Positions 23,670 to 31,074 of a stretch of 36,120 nt of DNA are shown here, in pieces (within the stretch, counting starts at the first letter, position 1; every line of letters starts with the position of its first letter). The stretch is from Gemmatimonadales bacterium. GTDB taxonomy: Bacteria; Gemmatimonadota; Gemmatimonadetes; Gemmatimonadales; GWC2-71-9. Both the position numbers and the translations under genes were made by a program. The notes beneath the pieces are model-generated. The model saw only the letters and a list, made by a program, of their open reading frames with translations. It was not told the DNA's origin and searched no databases. The DNA lies in NCBI GenBank assembly GCA_030699545.1, contig JAUYMC010000015.1:1-36120 (forward strand), in the 5' to 3' direction.

Positions 23670-23708
23670 TGCCGAATTGCGGCAAAAACCCTTGAATTCC
23701 GAAGGGTT
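23670..23708. repeat. Two short inverted repeats in the terminase/DUF5131 control region
   Basis: TGCCG-AATTG-CGGCA spans 23670-23684, and AACCCTT-GAATTCCG-AAGGGTT spans 23687-23708. They lie in an AT-rich pocket unlike the rest of the window, next to the larger repeat at 23721-23770. They may be operators or weak hairpins. The second overlaps the possible promoter. Confidence 0.6.
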
Positions 23709-23721
23709 GGCGGTCGACAAT
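23692..23721 (+). promoter_or_regulatory. Possible sigma70-like promoter for the Gp37/Gp68-family gene
   Basis: TTGAAT at 23692-23697 and GACAAT at 23716-23721 match the -35 and -10 consensus at four of six positions each, with an 18-base spacer. Transcription would start near 23728, about 50 bases before the GTG at 23777. The assignment is weak because consensus use in this host is unknown. Confidence 0.35.
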
Positions 23722-23770
23722 CCTCCTGCCGCGGGTTGAAGTCGCCAAACCACCTCCCGCGGCAGGAGGA
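23721..23770. repeat. 15-bp inverted repeat embedding a ribosome binding site
   Basis: Arms 23721-23735 and 23756-23770 are perfectly complementary (TCCTCCTGCCGCGGG and CCCGCGGCAGGAGGA) around a 20-base loop. The right arm contains AGGAGG, the Shine-Dalgarno of the plus-strand gene at 23777. The left arm has the same sequence on the minus strand, facing the terminase genes. A folded transcript would hide the site; as DNA it could be an operator controlling both divergent units. Confidence 0.8.
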
Positions 23771-23776
23771 CCGAAC

Positions 23777-24664
23777 GTGGAGAGTATCCCCTACGAGATC
23801 CGAGGCGCCGAGCGGCGCCACGGCACGACGAAGATCGAATGGACCGAGGCCACGTGGAATTGGATGATCGGGTGCACCCCGGTCTCCGCCGGCTGCAAGA
23901 ACTGCTACGCGATGCGCATGGCGTTCCGCTGCGCGGAGATGGGGCAGGAGCCCTACCGCGGGCTCACGACGCCCGGCCCCCGTGGGCCCGTGTGGACCGG
24001 CGTCATCCGCGAGAACAGTGACACCGTCGTCTACCGCCCGCTCGGCTGGCGCGCGCCGCGCCTCATCTTCGTCAACAGCATGTCCGACGTGTTCCACCCG
24101 AACGCGCCGGATTGGCTCCGCGAGATCGGCTTCGACATCATGCTCGAAGCGCCCCAGCACCGCTACCAGGTGCTGACCAAGCGCCCCGACCTCATCGCCC
24201 CATACCTCGCCCGCTCCGGCCGGCGCATCCCCGACTCGGTCTGGCTCGGGGCGACGGTGGAGGACGAGCGGGTCGCGGAGCGCGTCGACCACCTCCGCGC
24301 CGCCCCGGCCCGCGTCCGCTTCCTGTCCGTGGAGCCGATGACCCGCCGCCTCGGCCGGATCGACCTCAGCGGCATCCACTGGGTCATCACCGGGGGCGAG
24401 TCCGGGCCGGGCCGCCGCCGCATCGACCCCGAGTGGGTCCGCGAGGTCCGCGACGTCTGCGCTGAGCAGGGCGTCGCGTTCTTCCACAAGCAGTGGGGGC
24501 ACTGGAGCGACAACCCGCTCCTGGCCCGCTGCCCGGCGGGCGAGCCGCCCGCCGAGTGGATCAAGCGCGTCGACCCCCACGGCAAGGGTGGCGCCATCCT
24601 TGACGGCGTGCTCTGGCGCGAGTTCCCGGAGCGCCTCGACCATCAGGCGGCCCTCGCCGCCTGA
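23777..24664 (+). CDS. Phage Gp37/Gp68-family protein (DUF5131, radical-SAM-like cysteines)
   Basis: The product is 295 residues from a GTG at 23777 with AGGAGG seven bases before it. The signature start of the family is present: KIEWTEATWNWMIGCTPVSAGCKNCYAMR, where Cys33, Cys40 and Cys43 form a C-x6-C-x2-C group like iron-sulfur radical-SAM enzymes (the sequence is split here as KIEWTEATWNWMIGC and TPVSAGCKNCYAMR). Other family landmarks follow: VNSMSDVFHP, YQVLTKRP, WLGATVE, LSVEP and WVITGGESG, then HKQWG. The family is common in phages and actinobacterial elements and its chemistry is unsettled; an RNA- or DNA-modifying role is speculation. It runs on the plus strand, divergent from terminase, and its end overlaps the methyltransferase gene by 22 bases tail to tail. 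Confidence 0.88.
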   Translation: MESIPYEIRGAERRHGTTKIEWTEATWNWMIGCTPVSAGCKNCYAMRMAFRCAEMGQEPYRGLTTPGPRGPVWTGVIRENSDTVVYRPLGWRAPRLIFVNSMSDVFHPNAPDWLREIGFDIMLEAPQHRYQVLTKRPDLIAPYLARSGRRIPDSVWLGATVEDERVAERVDHLRAAPARVRFLSVEPMTRRLGRIDLSGIHWVITGGESGPGRRRIDPEWVREVRDVCAEQGVAFFHKQWGHWSDNPLLARCPAGEPPAEWIKRVDPHGKGGAILDGVLWREFPERLDHQAALAA

Positions 24665-25827
24665 GCACCCGTCTCCGCCTCCCAGCGGGCGACGATAACG
24701 TCGCACCGCTCGGGGTCCAGTTCAATCGCGCAGGCCCGCCGCCCCATCCGCTCCGCAGCGATGATGGTCGTCCCCGTGCCGCAGAAGGGGTCAAACACCA
24801 TCTCCCATTCGGGCGTCCAGTGGGTCAGGTGCTCGATGAACAGATCGACGGGCTTGCCGTGCCGTTGCAACCGACTGAACGGCCGCTCGCCGTCGACAAG
24901 GTGCTCGCCGATACCGATCTCGACGATCGACGGGAAGGTGAGCCGCTTATCATCCGGGCATTTCTTGACGCTTCCGACCTGAACGATCAGGGCGTGCGCG
25001 TGCGCCACCTGAGTCGTCGCGCTTCGGTGATGGGTCGGCCGGACGATCACCCGCTCGAACCGAAACCACTCATCGGGAATCAGGCGAATCACCTTCGCAG
25101 GGCCGAAGACGATGCTTGGGTCCGCGATGTGTTGCGAATAGGCAGCGTCGCCCACCTCGTAGGGCGGATCGACGATGGTTACACCGGGGACATCGCCAGC
25201 GCAGACCCGCGCAATGTCGTCCGCCGATGTGCCATCTCCGCACAGGAGCCGGTGCGCGCCCATGAGCCAGACGTCGCCGCGCTTGGTCACGACGTGCAGG
25301 GGCGGCTCGGGTACATCATCTCCGCCCCCGCTTGTGCCTCCGCCTTCGTCGTCCAGCGCTGCAAGCTCGCCCAGCCGCAACTCCTCGTAGAGCGCCGCGT
25401 CGTCCGCCTCGATCTCGGCGAGGATCGCGTCAAGGTCGTCGGTGAACTCGCCCGCGCTGTGGGGGTTGTTCGCCGCGACGTTGGCCGCCTTCTCCTTCGC
25501 CTCCGGCCACCGAACGCCGCGGATGCGGAAGCGGCCGGACGGCGTATCGAGCCAGCCCCAGCACTCGGGGCCGGACTCCGTGTCGCGCCACTCCTCTTCC
25601 CACTGGACGTCACCGGGCGCGAACGCCTCCAAGATGGGCGTGCGCTGGTGGCCGGTGACGAGGCGCTGCGTCTCGAAGTTGTAGACGATGCCGGAGATGT
25701 CGCCGAACGCGACGACGCTGGCACTGAGGCCGGCGCGCGCCTCGTCGGTGATGCGGCGCGGGTTGCGCTCCCAGCCCTTCAATTTCGTGGGCGGCGTCTC
25801 GGCGGCGTCTCGGCGTCTACGAGTCAT
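24643..25827 (-). CDS. ParB-like domain fused to N6-adenine/N4-cytosine DNA methyltransferase
   Basis: The product is 394 residues from the ATG at 25827; an ATG three codons upstream is equally possible, as GGAGG sits very close. Residues about 18-125 are ParB/Srx-like with RLVTGHQR (54-61 region) and NVAANNPHSAGEF. After an acidic linker comes VWLMGAHRLLCGD, then the methyltransferase with catalytic DPPY (220-223) before the S-adenosylmethionine loop FDPFCGTGTT (345-354) and CAIELDP. This motif order is the beta class. Such fusions are frequent in phages and methylate phage DNA, probably against host restriction. Target sequence cannot be predicted. The 3' end overlaps the opposing DUF5131 gene. 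Confidence 0.88.
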   Translation of the reverse strand: MTRRRRDAAETPPTKLKGWERNPRRITDEARAGLSASVVAFGDISGIVYNFETQRLVTGHQRTPILEAFAPGDVQWEEEWRDTESGPECWGWLDTPSGRFRIRGVRWPEAKEKAANVAANNPHSAGEFTDDLDAILAEIEADDAALYEELRLGELAALDDEGGGTSGGGDDVPEPPLHVVTKRGDVWLMGAHRLLCGDGTSADDIARVCAGDVPGVTIVDPPYEVGDAAYSQHIADPSIVFGPAKVIRLIPDEWFRFERVIVRPTHHRSATTQVAHAHALIVQVGSVKKCPDDKRLTFPSIVEIGIGEHLVDGERPFSRLQRHGKPVDLFIEHLTHWTPEWEMVFDPFCGTGTTIIAAERMGRRACAIELDPERCDVIVARWEAETGAQAARAA

Positions 25828-25867
25828 GGCCTCCATCCTACCATACGCGGCCTTGACGCCGCCCCGC

Positions 25868-26305
25868 CTACGGCTCGCCCACCATGAACGCGAGCGCCGT
25901 CGACTGACGCACGACCTCGGGGTCAAGGGCGCCGACCACGGCGCGCAGCTTGGACAGCGCGTACCGGGCTGCCCTCCAAGCGCCCCGGTCCATCGCGTCC
26001 GCGACGGCCCCGATAGCGGACTCGACGCACCGCGGGTGCTCCGACCTCGGCAGAGGCGGCGCGCCCCCGGCGAGTTCGTCCAGCGTCAGCAGGTGCCGCC
26101 CGTCCACGGCCGCCGTCGTCGGATCGGTGCCCGCCGACGTCCCGTAGCACGCAGCCGCCTCCTCCAGCGGCAGCGACCACAGGCCGGGGCCGACAGCGCG
26201 CCCCGTCTCGACCTCGAAGACGCGGCCGACGCAGGCGAACGGCACCTCGCCCTTGGCCACGCCGAGCACCAGACCGTCCTCACGAACCGTCACACGTATC
26301 CGCAT
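25868..26305 (-). CDS. Hypothetical protein, 145 residues
   Basis: The ATG at 26305 has GAGGAGG eight to nine bases upstream. The N-terminal part is a small beta domain (MRIRVTVREDGLVLGVAKGE, then GRVFEVETGRAVGPGLWSLP). The C-terminal half is helical (VESAIGAVADAMDRGAWRAARYALSKLRAVVGALDPEVV). No catalytic motif or known family is recognised. It is divergent from the zinc-ribbon gene at 26360 and 40 bases upstream of the ParB-methyltransferase gene on the same strand, so both may be in one transcript. Confidence 0.7.
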   Translation of the reverse strand: MRIRVTVREDGLVLGVAKGEVPFACVGRVFEVETGRAVGPGLWSLPLEEAAACYGTSAGTDPTTAAVDGRHLLTLDELAGGAPPLPRSEHPRCVESAIGAVADAMDRGAWRAARYALSKLRAVVGALDPEVVRQSTALAFMVGEP

Positions 26306-26359
26306 CGTTTCTCCTCCTCGGGCCTTGCGACCAGCCTACTCCGCGCGCATCGTCTCCCC

Positions 26360-26647
26360 ATGGAACGTATCGCCATCGTCCTGCCCTGCCCCCACGGTGA
26401 CCACCACAGCAAGATCGGCGTGCAGCCCCTCTGGGAGTTGGTCCGGGCCGGCGAGCCGTACCCGTGCGGGGTGTGCGGCCGCCCCATCATCGTCGATGTC
26501 GTGGTCCGCACCCGCGCCCCGTCGCTGAAGATCGTGGGCGAGGAGAGGCCGGCGACGATCACGGTCCAGAAGCTCGCCATGGGTTCAGGCGCCATCCAGA
26601 TCGTCTTCGTGCGGGGCGAGCGAGCGGAGCCGCTCGACCAGCCGTAG
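26360..26647 (+). CDS. Small zinc-ribbon-like protein
   Basis: The product is 95 residues from the ATG at 26360. Two metal-ligand groups are visible: CPHGDHH at 10-16 and CGVCG at 36-40. The rest is beta-prone (PIIVDVVVRT, ATITVQKL, AIQIVFVRGE). Third codon positions are almost all G or C, supporting real coding on this strand. No Shine-Dalgarno is seen, so it may be leaderless. It diverges from the 145-residue gene (54-bp gap) and its last 63 bases overlap the opposing ribbon-helix-helix-like gene. Function not recognised. Confidence 0.6.
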   Translation: MERIAIVLPCPHGDHHSKIGVQPLWELVRAGEPYPCGVCGRPIIVDVVVRTRAPSLKIVGEERPATITVQKLAMGSGAIQIVFVRGERAEPLDQP

Positions 26648-27070
26648 CGCCGCGCGCTTGCTGACCGCCAGATCCGGCCGCCCCACGTACTCCGCGACGG
26701 CGCGCCGAACCAACGCCGCGACGTTCGTCCGCCGCATGGTGGCCGTCCCGTGCAGCACCCGCGCCCACTGCGGCGGGATCACGGCCGCGACGTAACTGCC
26801 GCACCGGGAGCGGCAGCGTGCGCCCCGACTGGGGGACGTCCAGCCGCACGGCGTGAGGTGCACGCGGGCCCGCCGCGCCCACTCCGCGAGGGCGCGGCGG
26901 ACCAGCGTCGAGACCGAGACGTTGTCGAGCTCGGAGCGGATGACCACGGCCTCCGCGAGGGCGCCGCAGACCGACACCATGATGCACACGTTCTCGCCGC
27001 GGTGGGCCTTGCGGCGGTCGGCGGGCGTGGTGAGGCCGCCCCCGACTTCGCCGCGGCGGGTCTGGGTCAT
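26585..27070 (-). CDS. Tandem ribbon-helix-helix-like protein, paralogue of the gene at 35863
   Basis: The product is 161 residues; the ATG at 27070 overlaps the preceding stop as ATGA. It contains two related units of beta strand plus two helices: about 28-68 (ENVCIMVSV ... VSVSTLVRRALAEWARR) and about 89-132 (GSYVAAVIPPQWARVL ... TNVAALVRRAVAEYVGR). This is the layout of ribbon-helix-helix DNA-binding proteins, here with two units in one chain. The linker holds three cysteines (TPCGWTSP, ARCRSRCGS). Part of the gene is nearly identical in DNA to the gene at the right edge of the window. A regulatory role is plausible but inferred. Confidence 0.75.
   Translation of the reverse strand: MTQTRRGEVGGGLTTPADRRKAHRGENVCIMVSVCGALAEAVVIRSELDNVSVSTLVRRALAEWARRARVHLTPCGWTSPSRGARCRSRCGSYVAAVIPPQWARVLHGTATMRRTNVAALVRRAVAEYVGRPDLAVSKRAALRLVERLRSLAPHEDDLDGA
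26829..26905 (+). repeat. Direct repeat copy A (77 bp identical to 36044-36120)
   Basis: This block is identical to the last 77 bases of the window, and similarity continues leftward with scattered substitutions to about 26680. It encodes the end of the first ribbon-helix-helix unit and the Cys linker. The second copy runs off the edge, so the full extent is unknown. Confidence 0.9.
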
Positions 27071-27393
27071 GCCGCCGCCCCGAACCACGCCACGATCGCC
27101 TCCACCGCTTCATCCTCCGCCGCCGGCCGCTCGTCGTCGGGACCTGCGACCGCCACCCCCTCGCCCGTCGCCTCGACAACCAGCCAGTTGTCCTCGCCCT
27201 CCCACTCCGCTTGCAGCATCCCGCACCCCGGCGAGATGAACGGCTCGGCCCAGCGGGCGCCCACGCGCTCCTCGGCTCGGTCGAGCACGCGGCGCAGTTG
27301 GTCCGCGGCCTTGGGACTCGGCGGTGGCGAGCCGTAGGAGTCCCAGTCGTTGGGCAGGGCCAGCAGGGCGGTCAGGCGCTCATCGCGGGTCAT
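27067..27393 (-). CDS. Small hypothetical protein with WDSYG motif
   Basis: The product is 108 residues. The ATG at 27393 has GGAGG six to seven bases upstream. It begins MTRDERLTALLALPNDWDSYGSPPPSP, a pattern often seen in short phage and bacterial proteins of unknown function (NWDSYG followed by a small residue and Pro). A helix follows, then a beta-rich middle (MLQAEWEGEDNWLVVEATGEG) and an acidic C-terminus. It overlaps the ribbon-helix-helix gene by ATGA. No activity can be assigned. Confidence 0.72.
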   Translation of the reverse strand: MTRDERLTALLALPNDWDSYGSPPPSPKAADQLRRVLDRAEERVGARWAEPFISPGCGMLQAEWEGEDNWLVVEATGEGVAVAGPDDERPAAEDEAVEAIVAWFGAAA

Positions 27394-27481
27394 CGTCGGC
27401 CTCCATCTCCACGTACGGCCCGCAGACCTCGCACGCCGCCACCCCCGCCAGCGAGACGCACATCGCCCACACTTCATACAT
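27380..27481 (-). CDS. Possible micro-protein with Cys pair
   Basis: A 33-residue frame (MYEVWAMCVSLAGVAACEVC, then GPYVEMEADDDPR) fills the space between the PP-loop enzyme and the WDSYG gene. Its ATG at 27481 overlaps the preceding stop, and its end overlaps the next start by 14 bases, in the tight style of this operon. C8, C17 and C20 could bind metal. It is short, so the call is tentative. Confidence 0.4.
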   Translation of the reverse strand: MYEVWAMCVSLAGVAACEVCGPYVEMEADDDPR

Positions 27482-28433
27482 CCCCACCGTCATCCGTCTC
27501 GCACATGCCCCACCGCATACAGCCGTCGGTCGCGGCGTTGTCGAGCAGGTCGAACATCGGCATCTGACGCCCGCCGCGGTCCGTCTGCGCCCACGCAACC
27601 ACGTCGTCGATGCTCATCACGCCGTTGCGGGCCGGGCCCTGGAAGTAGCAGCGCTCGTGCCGTGGAGAGGCGGGGTCGCGCAGTTCGCGCTCCAAGTCCT
27701 CCAACTCCTCGTCGCCGGCGATCTTCTCCGGCCATGGCTTCTCCGCCCGCGCGGTCGATCGCGCTCGCGCCCCGGCCGTCATCTCGATCTCCAGCGCGCG
27801 GATCATGTCGATGCGCTCCGGGTCGTCGCGAGCCACCAGCGCGATCTCCGCCTTGCGCGCGTGGATGCAGGGCCAGCAGCCTACCCGGTTGGCGCCGCGC
27901 AAGTACAACGGGTTCGGCGCGATGCCGTGCCGCCGGTGGATCTCGATGACCTGCTCCTCGGTCCAGCCGATGAGCGGCCGCCAGATCATGCAGTCGATGC
28001 CGCCGCGCTGGTCCGCGGCCCACCGCTCCCACTCGGGCAGTTGCGCCCGCGCGGCCGACTCCAGGCGGCGGATGCCGACGGCGTTGACGACCGTCCCACC
28101 CGTCTCCTCGATCCGCCGGATCGGGTACTCGCGGATGGGCAGCACCTTCAGGCGTTCGGTACACCAGCGGCGCATCCGGCTCGGAAACATCACCTTGCGC
28201 CGGATCCACTCGACCATCCCACCCTCGGGCGAGCGCAGCCACCGGATGGGGCCGATCGCTGGGTCGAGCACGTCGCGGAGGTAAGTGTAGGTGTCGGGGT
28301 GCTCCCAGCCGGTATCGCAGAACACCGCCTCGTAGGCGATACCCTGCTCGCGCAGGTGCAGCGCCATCGCCGTCGAGTCCTTGCCGCCTGAGACGCTGAC
28401 AACAACAAGACGCCCATCAACATGTTCGTTCAC
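27474..28433 (-). CDS. PAPS reductase-family PP-loop enzyme
   Basis: The product is 319 residues from a GTG at 28433 with GGAGG seven bases upstream. The nucleotide-binding PP-loop SGGKDS is at 15-20, followed by VFCDTGWEHPDTYTYL, as in CysH/DndC-type enzymes that adenylate or use activated sulfate. Later cysteines (RRWCTERLK; GCWPCIHARKAE) could bind an iron-sulfur cluster. The C-terminus has CYFQG and CMRWGMC. Phage members are common and their substrate is mostly unknown; sulfur modification of nucleic acid is one idea, but no other Dnd genes are seen here. It follows the RusA-like gene after a 53-base gap. Confidence 0.85.
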   Translation of the reverse strand: MNEHVDGRLVVVSVSGGKDSTAMALHLREQGIAYEAVFCDTGWEHPDTYTYLRDVLDPAIGPIRWLRSPEGGMVEWIRRKVMFPSRMRRWCTERLKVLPIREYPIRRIEETGGTVVNAVGIRRLESAARAQLPEWERWAADQRGGIDCMIWRPLIGWTEEQVIEIHRRHGIAPNPLYLRGANRVGCWPCIHARKAEIALVARDDPERIDMIRALEIEMTAGARARSTARAEKPWPEKIAGDEELEDLERELRDPASPRHERCYFQGPARNGVMSIDDVVAWAQTDRGGRQMPMFDLLDNAATDGCMRWGMCETDDGGDV

Positions 28434-28486
28434 TTCACACCTCCCCCGGGTATCCGAGCCCGGCCAACCACCGCACCGCGTCGGCG

Positions 28487-29074
28487 CTACCCATCAGCCA
28501 TCTCCACCGTCACCTCAACCCGCGGCGCGCCACGGTCCACGCCTCGCCACTCGATGCGCTGGCCAACGACCACCGTGCAGGCGTCGTCCGCGAGCACCTC
28601 AGCGCCCGCCTTCACGAGCCCGTCGAGCACCGTCTTCAGGATGTTGTCGAGGTCGCGGCGCCGTCGGTCCGGCGTCCAGACGTCCACCGACACGCGGCAC
28701 GGGCCCTGCCCCGCCCGGACGCCAGCGGCGCGGGCAGCGGCAGCGACGCGCGCCTTGTAGCGCCGCGTCTCGGGCGGGGTGTAGGTCCCGCTGCCAGTAA
28801 CCCGGGGCCGCTGCATCGCGACGGGCTTGCCGAGCACAACGAACGACCACGACGTCTCGGGCCGCGCCGCGCCCTCACCCCGGGCCATCGGGTCGCGACG
28901 ACGCCCCCGGGCAAGCCGCTCGTTGCCTGCATCAACCACCGCGCGGGCCTTCGACGACAGGCCGTCGGCGCGGCGGGCCTCCGCGGCTTCCAGCGCCGCC
29001 ACGAGGGCCGCGGGCGGGCGGGGGTCGTGGACGAGACCGAGGGCGCGGGCCAGTACAGTGGCGGTCGGCTTCAT
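28487..29074 (-). CDS. rusA: RusA-like Holliday junction resolvase
   Basis: The product is 195 residues; the ATG at 29074 overlaps the preceding stop as ATGA. The RusA domain occupies about residues 74-192: SFVVLGKPVAMQRPR, YTPPETRRYK, VSVDVWTPDRRRRDLDNILK, TVLDGLVKAGAEVLADDA. The acidic residues D141, D143 and D151 with N144 and K147 match the catalytic centre. The N-terminal 70 residues are an extra helical, Arg-rich extension. The enzyme would cut branched DNA during recombination or before packaging. RusA proteins are usual in phage early operons. The symbol denotes the family. Confidence 0.88.
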   Translation of the reverse strand: MKPTATVLARALGLVHDPRPPAALVAALEAAEARRADGLSSKARAVVDAGNERLARGRRRDPMARGEGAARPETSWSFVVLGKPVAMQRPRVTGSGTYTPPETRRYKARVAAAARAAGVRAGQGPCRVSVDVWTPDRRRRDLDNILKTVLDGLVKAGAEVLADDACTVVVGQRIEWRGVDRGAPRVEVTVEMADG

Positions 29075-29352
29075 GCGGCGGCCCTCTCGGCGTGGTAGGC
29101 GTCGATGTAGTCGTCCACATCGTCGGGCCAGAGCACTCGGCCTACGTCGGGGCCGGCGAGCACCACGATGCAGGCCGGCCGCCACGTCGTGACGCTCATC
29201 AGCGTGCCGCTGCCCCACAACGCCGGCCCCTGTGGTGCGCGGGCTTCCCGCAGCGCCTCGCGGGCCTCGCCCCAGGAGGGGACGACGGCAGCAAGTCGCC
29301 AGAAGCAACCCTGCTCGAGGCGGGCGATAGCGAAGGCGGCGGGGCGGTTCAC
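29071..29352 (-). CDS. Hypothetical protein, 93 residues
   Basis: The GTG at 29352 overlaps the preceding stop as GTGA, which decides the start. The sequence begins with NRPAAFAIARLEQGCFWRLA and continues with helix (SWGEAREALREARAP) and a beta-rich second half (VTTWRPACIVVLAGPDVGRVLWP), ending with an acidic helix DDVDDYIDAYHAERAAA. No family is recognised. Being locked into the operon by overlaps at both ends, it is very likely a real gene. Confidence 0.68.
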   Translation of the reverse strand: MNRPAAFAIARLEQGCFWRLAAVVPSWGEAREALREARAPQGPALWGSGTLMSVTTWRPACIVVLAGPDVGRVLWPDDVDDYIDAYHAERAAA

Positions 29353-29615
29353 GACGCGATCTCCAGTCCAAGGCCCATCTGCACCGCTTCTGCGAGGGGC
29401 CGCGACCTGACGCCAGTGCACGACGGGCACTTCATCCGCAACACCCTCCCGACGACGACCTCAACGAACCCAGCCCCGATCACAGCCTCGGCACACGCGG
29501 CGCTCCGGTCGCTCTCGTTCGGCGGACCCAGCCCGGCGTACCGGCGCCCGCCTTCAGCCCGGCACCAGTCGCAAGCCGCCGCGGTCCAACGTCCTTCATA
29601 GTCGACGATGATCAT
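29349..29615 (-). CDS. Small zinc-binding protein
   Basis: The product is 88 residues; the ATG at 29615 overlaps the methyltransferase stop as ATGA. It contains CDWCRAEGG (C15, C18) and CPSCTG (C63, C66), two CxxC pairs that should bind one or two zinc ions. The part between is FVEVVVGRVLRMK-like beta sequence. The longer open frame upstream is a shadow of the adenine methyltransferase. Function unknown; zinc ribbons next to DNA-modifying genes may aid DNA or protein contact. Confidence 0.7.
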   Translation of the reverse strand: MIIVDYEGRWTAAACDWCRAEGGRRYAGLGPPNESDRSAACAEAVIGAGFVEVVVGRVLRMKCPSCTGVRSRPLAEAVQMGLGLEIAS

Positions 29616-30472
29616 GAGGCAACCTCCAGGGCGAGTTCGATCTGCACGGCGGGGAGTCGGCGCGGCGCCCGGCTCATCGTGAGCCACTCGGGCTTCCCCG
29701 CGTCGCGCAGGCGGCAGGCGGTCCAGCCTTCGAGGGGCAGCGGCTCGGCCTCGGAGACGACCACCAGGTCCGCGACGTCGGCGTGACGCTGCGCGAGATC
29801 TAGCACGTCGGCCCGCGGCAGCAGCTCCGCGTACCGCGGCGCACCCAGGTAGGGCGGGTCGATGTAGACGACCGAGCCCGGCACCGGATCGACGTCGCGG
29901 ACGTCGCCGTGCACGACCTCGACGCGGCTCCAGTCGAGGTGGTCGAGGGCCTCGACGCGGTCGGCCAGCGTCGCGATCCGCTTGACCGCGTGCCGACGTA
30001 CTGGCGACCGGGTGGGCGTCACCTCCCCAACGCTGTCCCACACGCGGCCGCCGCCGTTTGCCTCCCAGCGCGCGCGCTCCGTCGACCACCACAGGGGCAT
30101 GCAGCCGGTCATTCGCGCCTGGAGGCACAGGTACTGCGCCGCGCGCCACGCGGGACCAGACGGCGGCTCGTGCAGCAGCGTCGGCCACACCTCGACGAGG
30201 TCGCCGCGGGCGTGCCAGGCGCGCAGGACCTCCACCGTCTCGCGGCGGATGTCTGCGTCGCGGAGCGTCTTCCACACGTCGCCCCACGGCCCGGCGTCCA
30301 CGAGCACCACGCGGGCCGGATCGCGCACGCCCAGCAGCGACACGAGCACGGAGGCGTCGCGGCGCTTCGATCCCATGAAGCCGGTGAGCGGGCGCGCCCG
30401 GGCGAGGGCCCAGAGCGAGACGCTCGCGGTGCCGCAGCACAACTCGACGAGGGCGGGGCCGGGGGTCGTCAC
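29612..30472 (-). CDS. Dam-like (D12 class) adenine DNA methyltransferase
   Basis: The product is 286 residues from a GTG at 30472 that overlaps the preceding stop as GTGA. The S-adenosylmethionine loop is ELCCGTASVSLWAL (10-23), followed by GFMGSKRRDA, which takes the place of the family's lysine-rich entry segment. Catalytic DPPY lies at 205-208 in VVYIDPPYLGAPRY. This I-then-IV order is the alpha class of N6-adenine enzymes. It would methylate phage DNA, probably to escape restriction. It is one of three methyltransferases of different types in this window. Confidence 0.87.
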   Translation of the reverse strand: MTTPGPALVELCCGTASVSLWALARARPLTGFMGSKRRDASVLVSLLGVRDPARVVLVDAGPWGDVWKTLRDADIRRETVEVLRAWHARGDLVEVWPTLLHEPPSGPAWRAAQYLCLQARMTGCMPLWWSTERARWEANGGGRVWDSVGEVTPTRSPVRRHAVKRIATLADRVEALDHLDWSRVEVVHGDVRDVDPVPGSVVYIDPPYLGAPRYAELLPRADVLDLAQRHADVADLVVVSEAEPLPLEGWTACRLRDAGKPEWLTMSRAPRRLPAVQIELALEVAS

Positions 30473-30768
30473 GTCGCGCTCCGCCTTGCCCGGCCCGCGA
30501 CCACCACCTCGCCCACCATGTCCTCGACCGACCGCGCCGGCGCCCGCCACACAGACAGGCAGGCCCGACCGCGCCCGTCCATCCCGACCACGCAGCGCAG
30601 GCCCGCGGCGCGCATCTCGCCCGCCAGCCGCTCCAGGACCGCGTGCGCCTCCGTCGGCCACGAGACGGCCGGCGCGCCGGGGCGCGGGCGCGCCATGTGG
30701 ACGCCCGCGACGTGCGGCCGCAGGTCGCAGCGCAGGCCGTCGCGCTCGGCGGGGCAGCGGGTGGCCAT
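30469..30768 (-). CDS. Small Cys/His knuckle protein
   Basis: The product is 99 residues; the ATG at 30768 overlaps the preceding stop by one base (TGATG). It starts MATRCPAERDGLRCDLRPHV, then AGVH, a C-x8-C-x4-H-x4-H pattern found at the N-terminus of many short phage and actinobacterial proteins. A helix follows (AHAVLERLAGEMRAAGL), then a beta part with CVVGMDGRGRACLSVWR and a basic end. It probably binds zinc. Function not known. Confidence 0.7.
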   Translation of the reverse strand: MATRCPAERDGLRCDLRPHVAGVHMARPRPGAPAVSWPTEAHAVLERLAGEMRAAGLRCVVGMDGRGRACLSVWRAPARSVEDMVGEVVVAGRARRSAT

Positions 30769-31073
30769 CACGCGACACCCTCCGCTTCCTTCCACTTGTG
30801 GTGCGCCTCCAGGACCTTGGCGATGTGGATCGCCGCGTCCGACGCCTCGCGCTCCGCCCTGACGAGCGCCGACCGCAGGTTCTTGACGTCCCGGGCCGCG
30901 AGGAAGACGTGCGCCTCCGCGTCGCGGACGGCGTAGATCCACGCATCCGCCTCGGTCGCGAAGTAGGTGTTGCTGTTCATCGTCTCCCCGTCGGCGTCCC
31001 GGTTCGGGTAGCCGGGGGTCTCGCACTCGACGGCGCGCGGCATGTCGTCGACCAGCTTCCAGACGGTGGGCAT
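30768..31073 (-). CDS. Hypothetical protein with helical C-terminus
   Basis: The product is 101 residues from the ATG at 31073, one base after the preceding stop; GGAGGA in the end of the upstream gene serves as Shine-Dalgarno. The N-terminal part (MPTVWKLVDDMPRAVECETP) is short and beta-like; the C-terminal two thirds are one or two long amphipathic helices (VRDAEAHVFLAARDVKNLRS, then ALVRAEREASDAAIHIAKVL). No family recognised. Confidence 0.68.
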   Translation of the reverse strand: MPTVWKLVDDMPRAVECETPGYPNRDADGETMNSNTYFATEADAWIYAVRDAEAHVFLAARDVKNLRSALVRAEREASDAAIHIAKVLEAHHKWKEAEGVA

Positions 31074-31074
31074 G

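Noticed and set aside
27394-27477. N-terminal extension of the WDSYG protein to 27477
   Set aside because: The extension is Arg/Trp-rich shadow sequence, and the ATG at 27393 has a well-placed GGAGG.
28440-28470. CCGGG/CCCGG hairpin between the RusA-like and PP-loop genes
   Set aside because: A 5-bp stem with no T-run is not enough to call a terminator in a sequence of this GC content.
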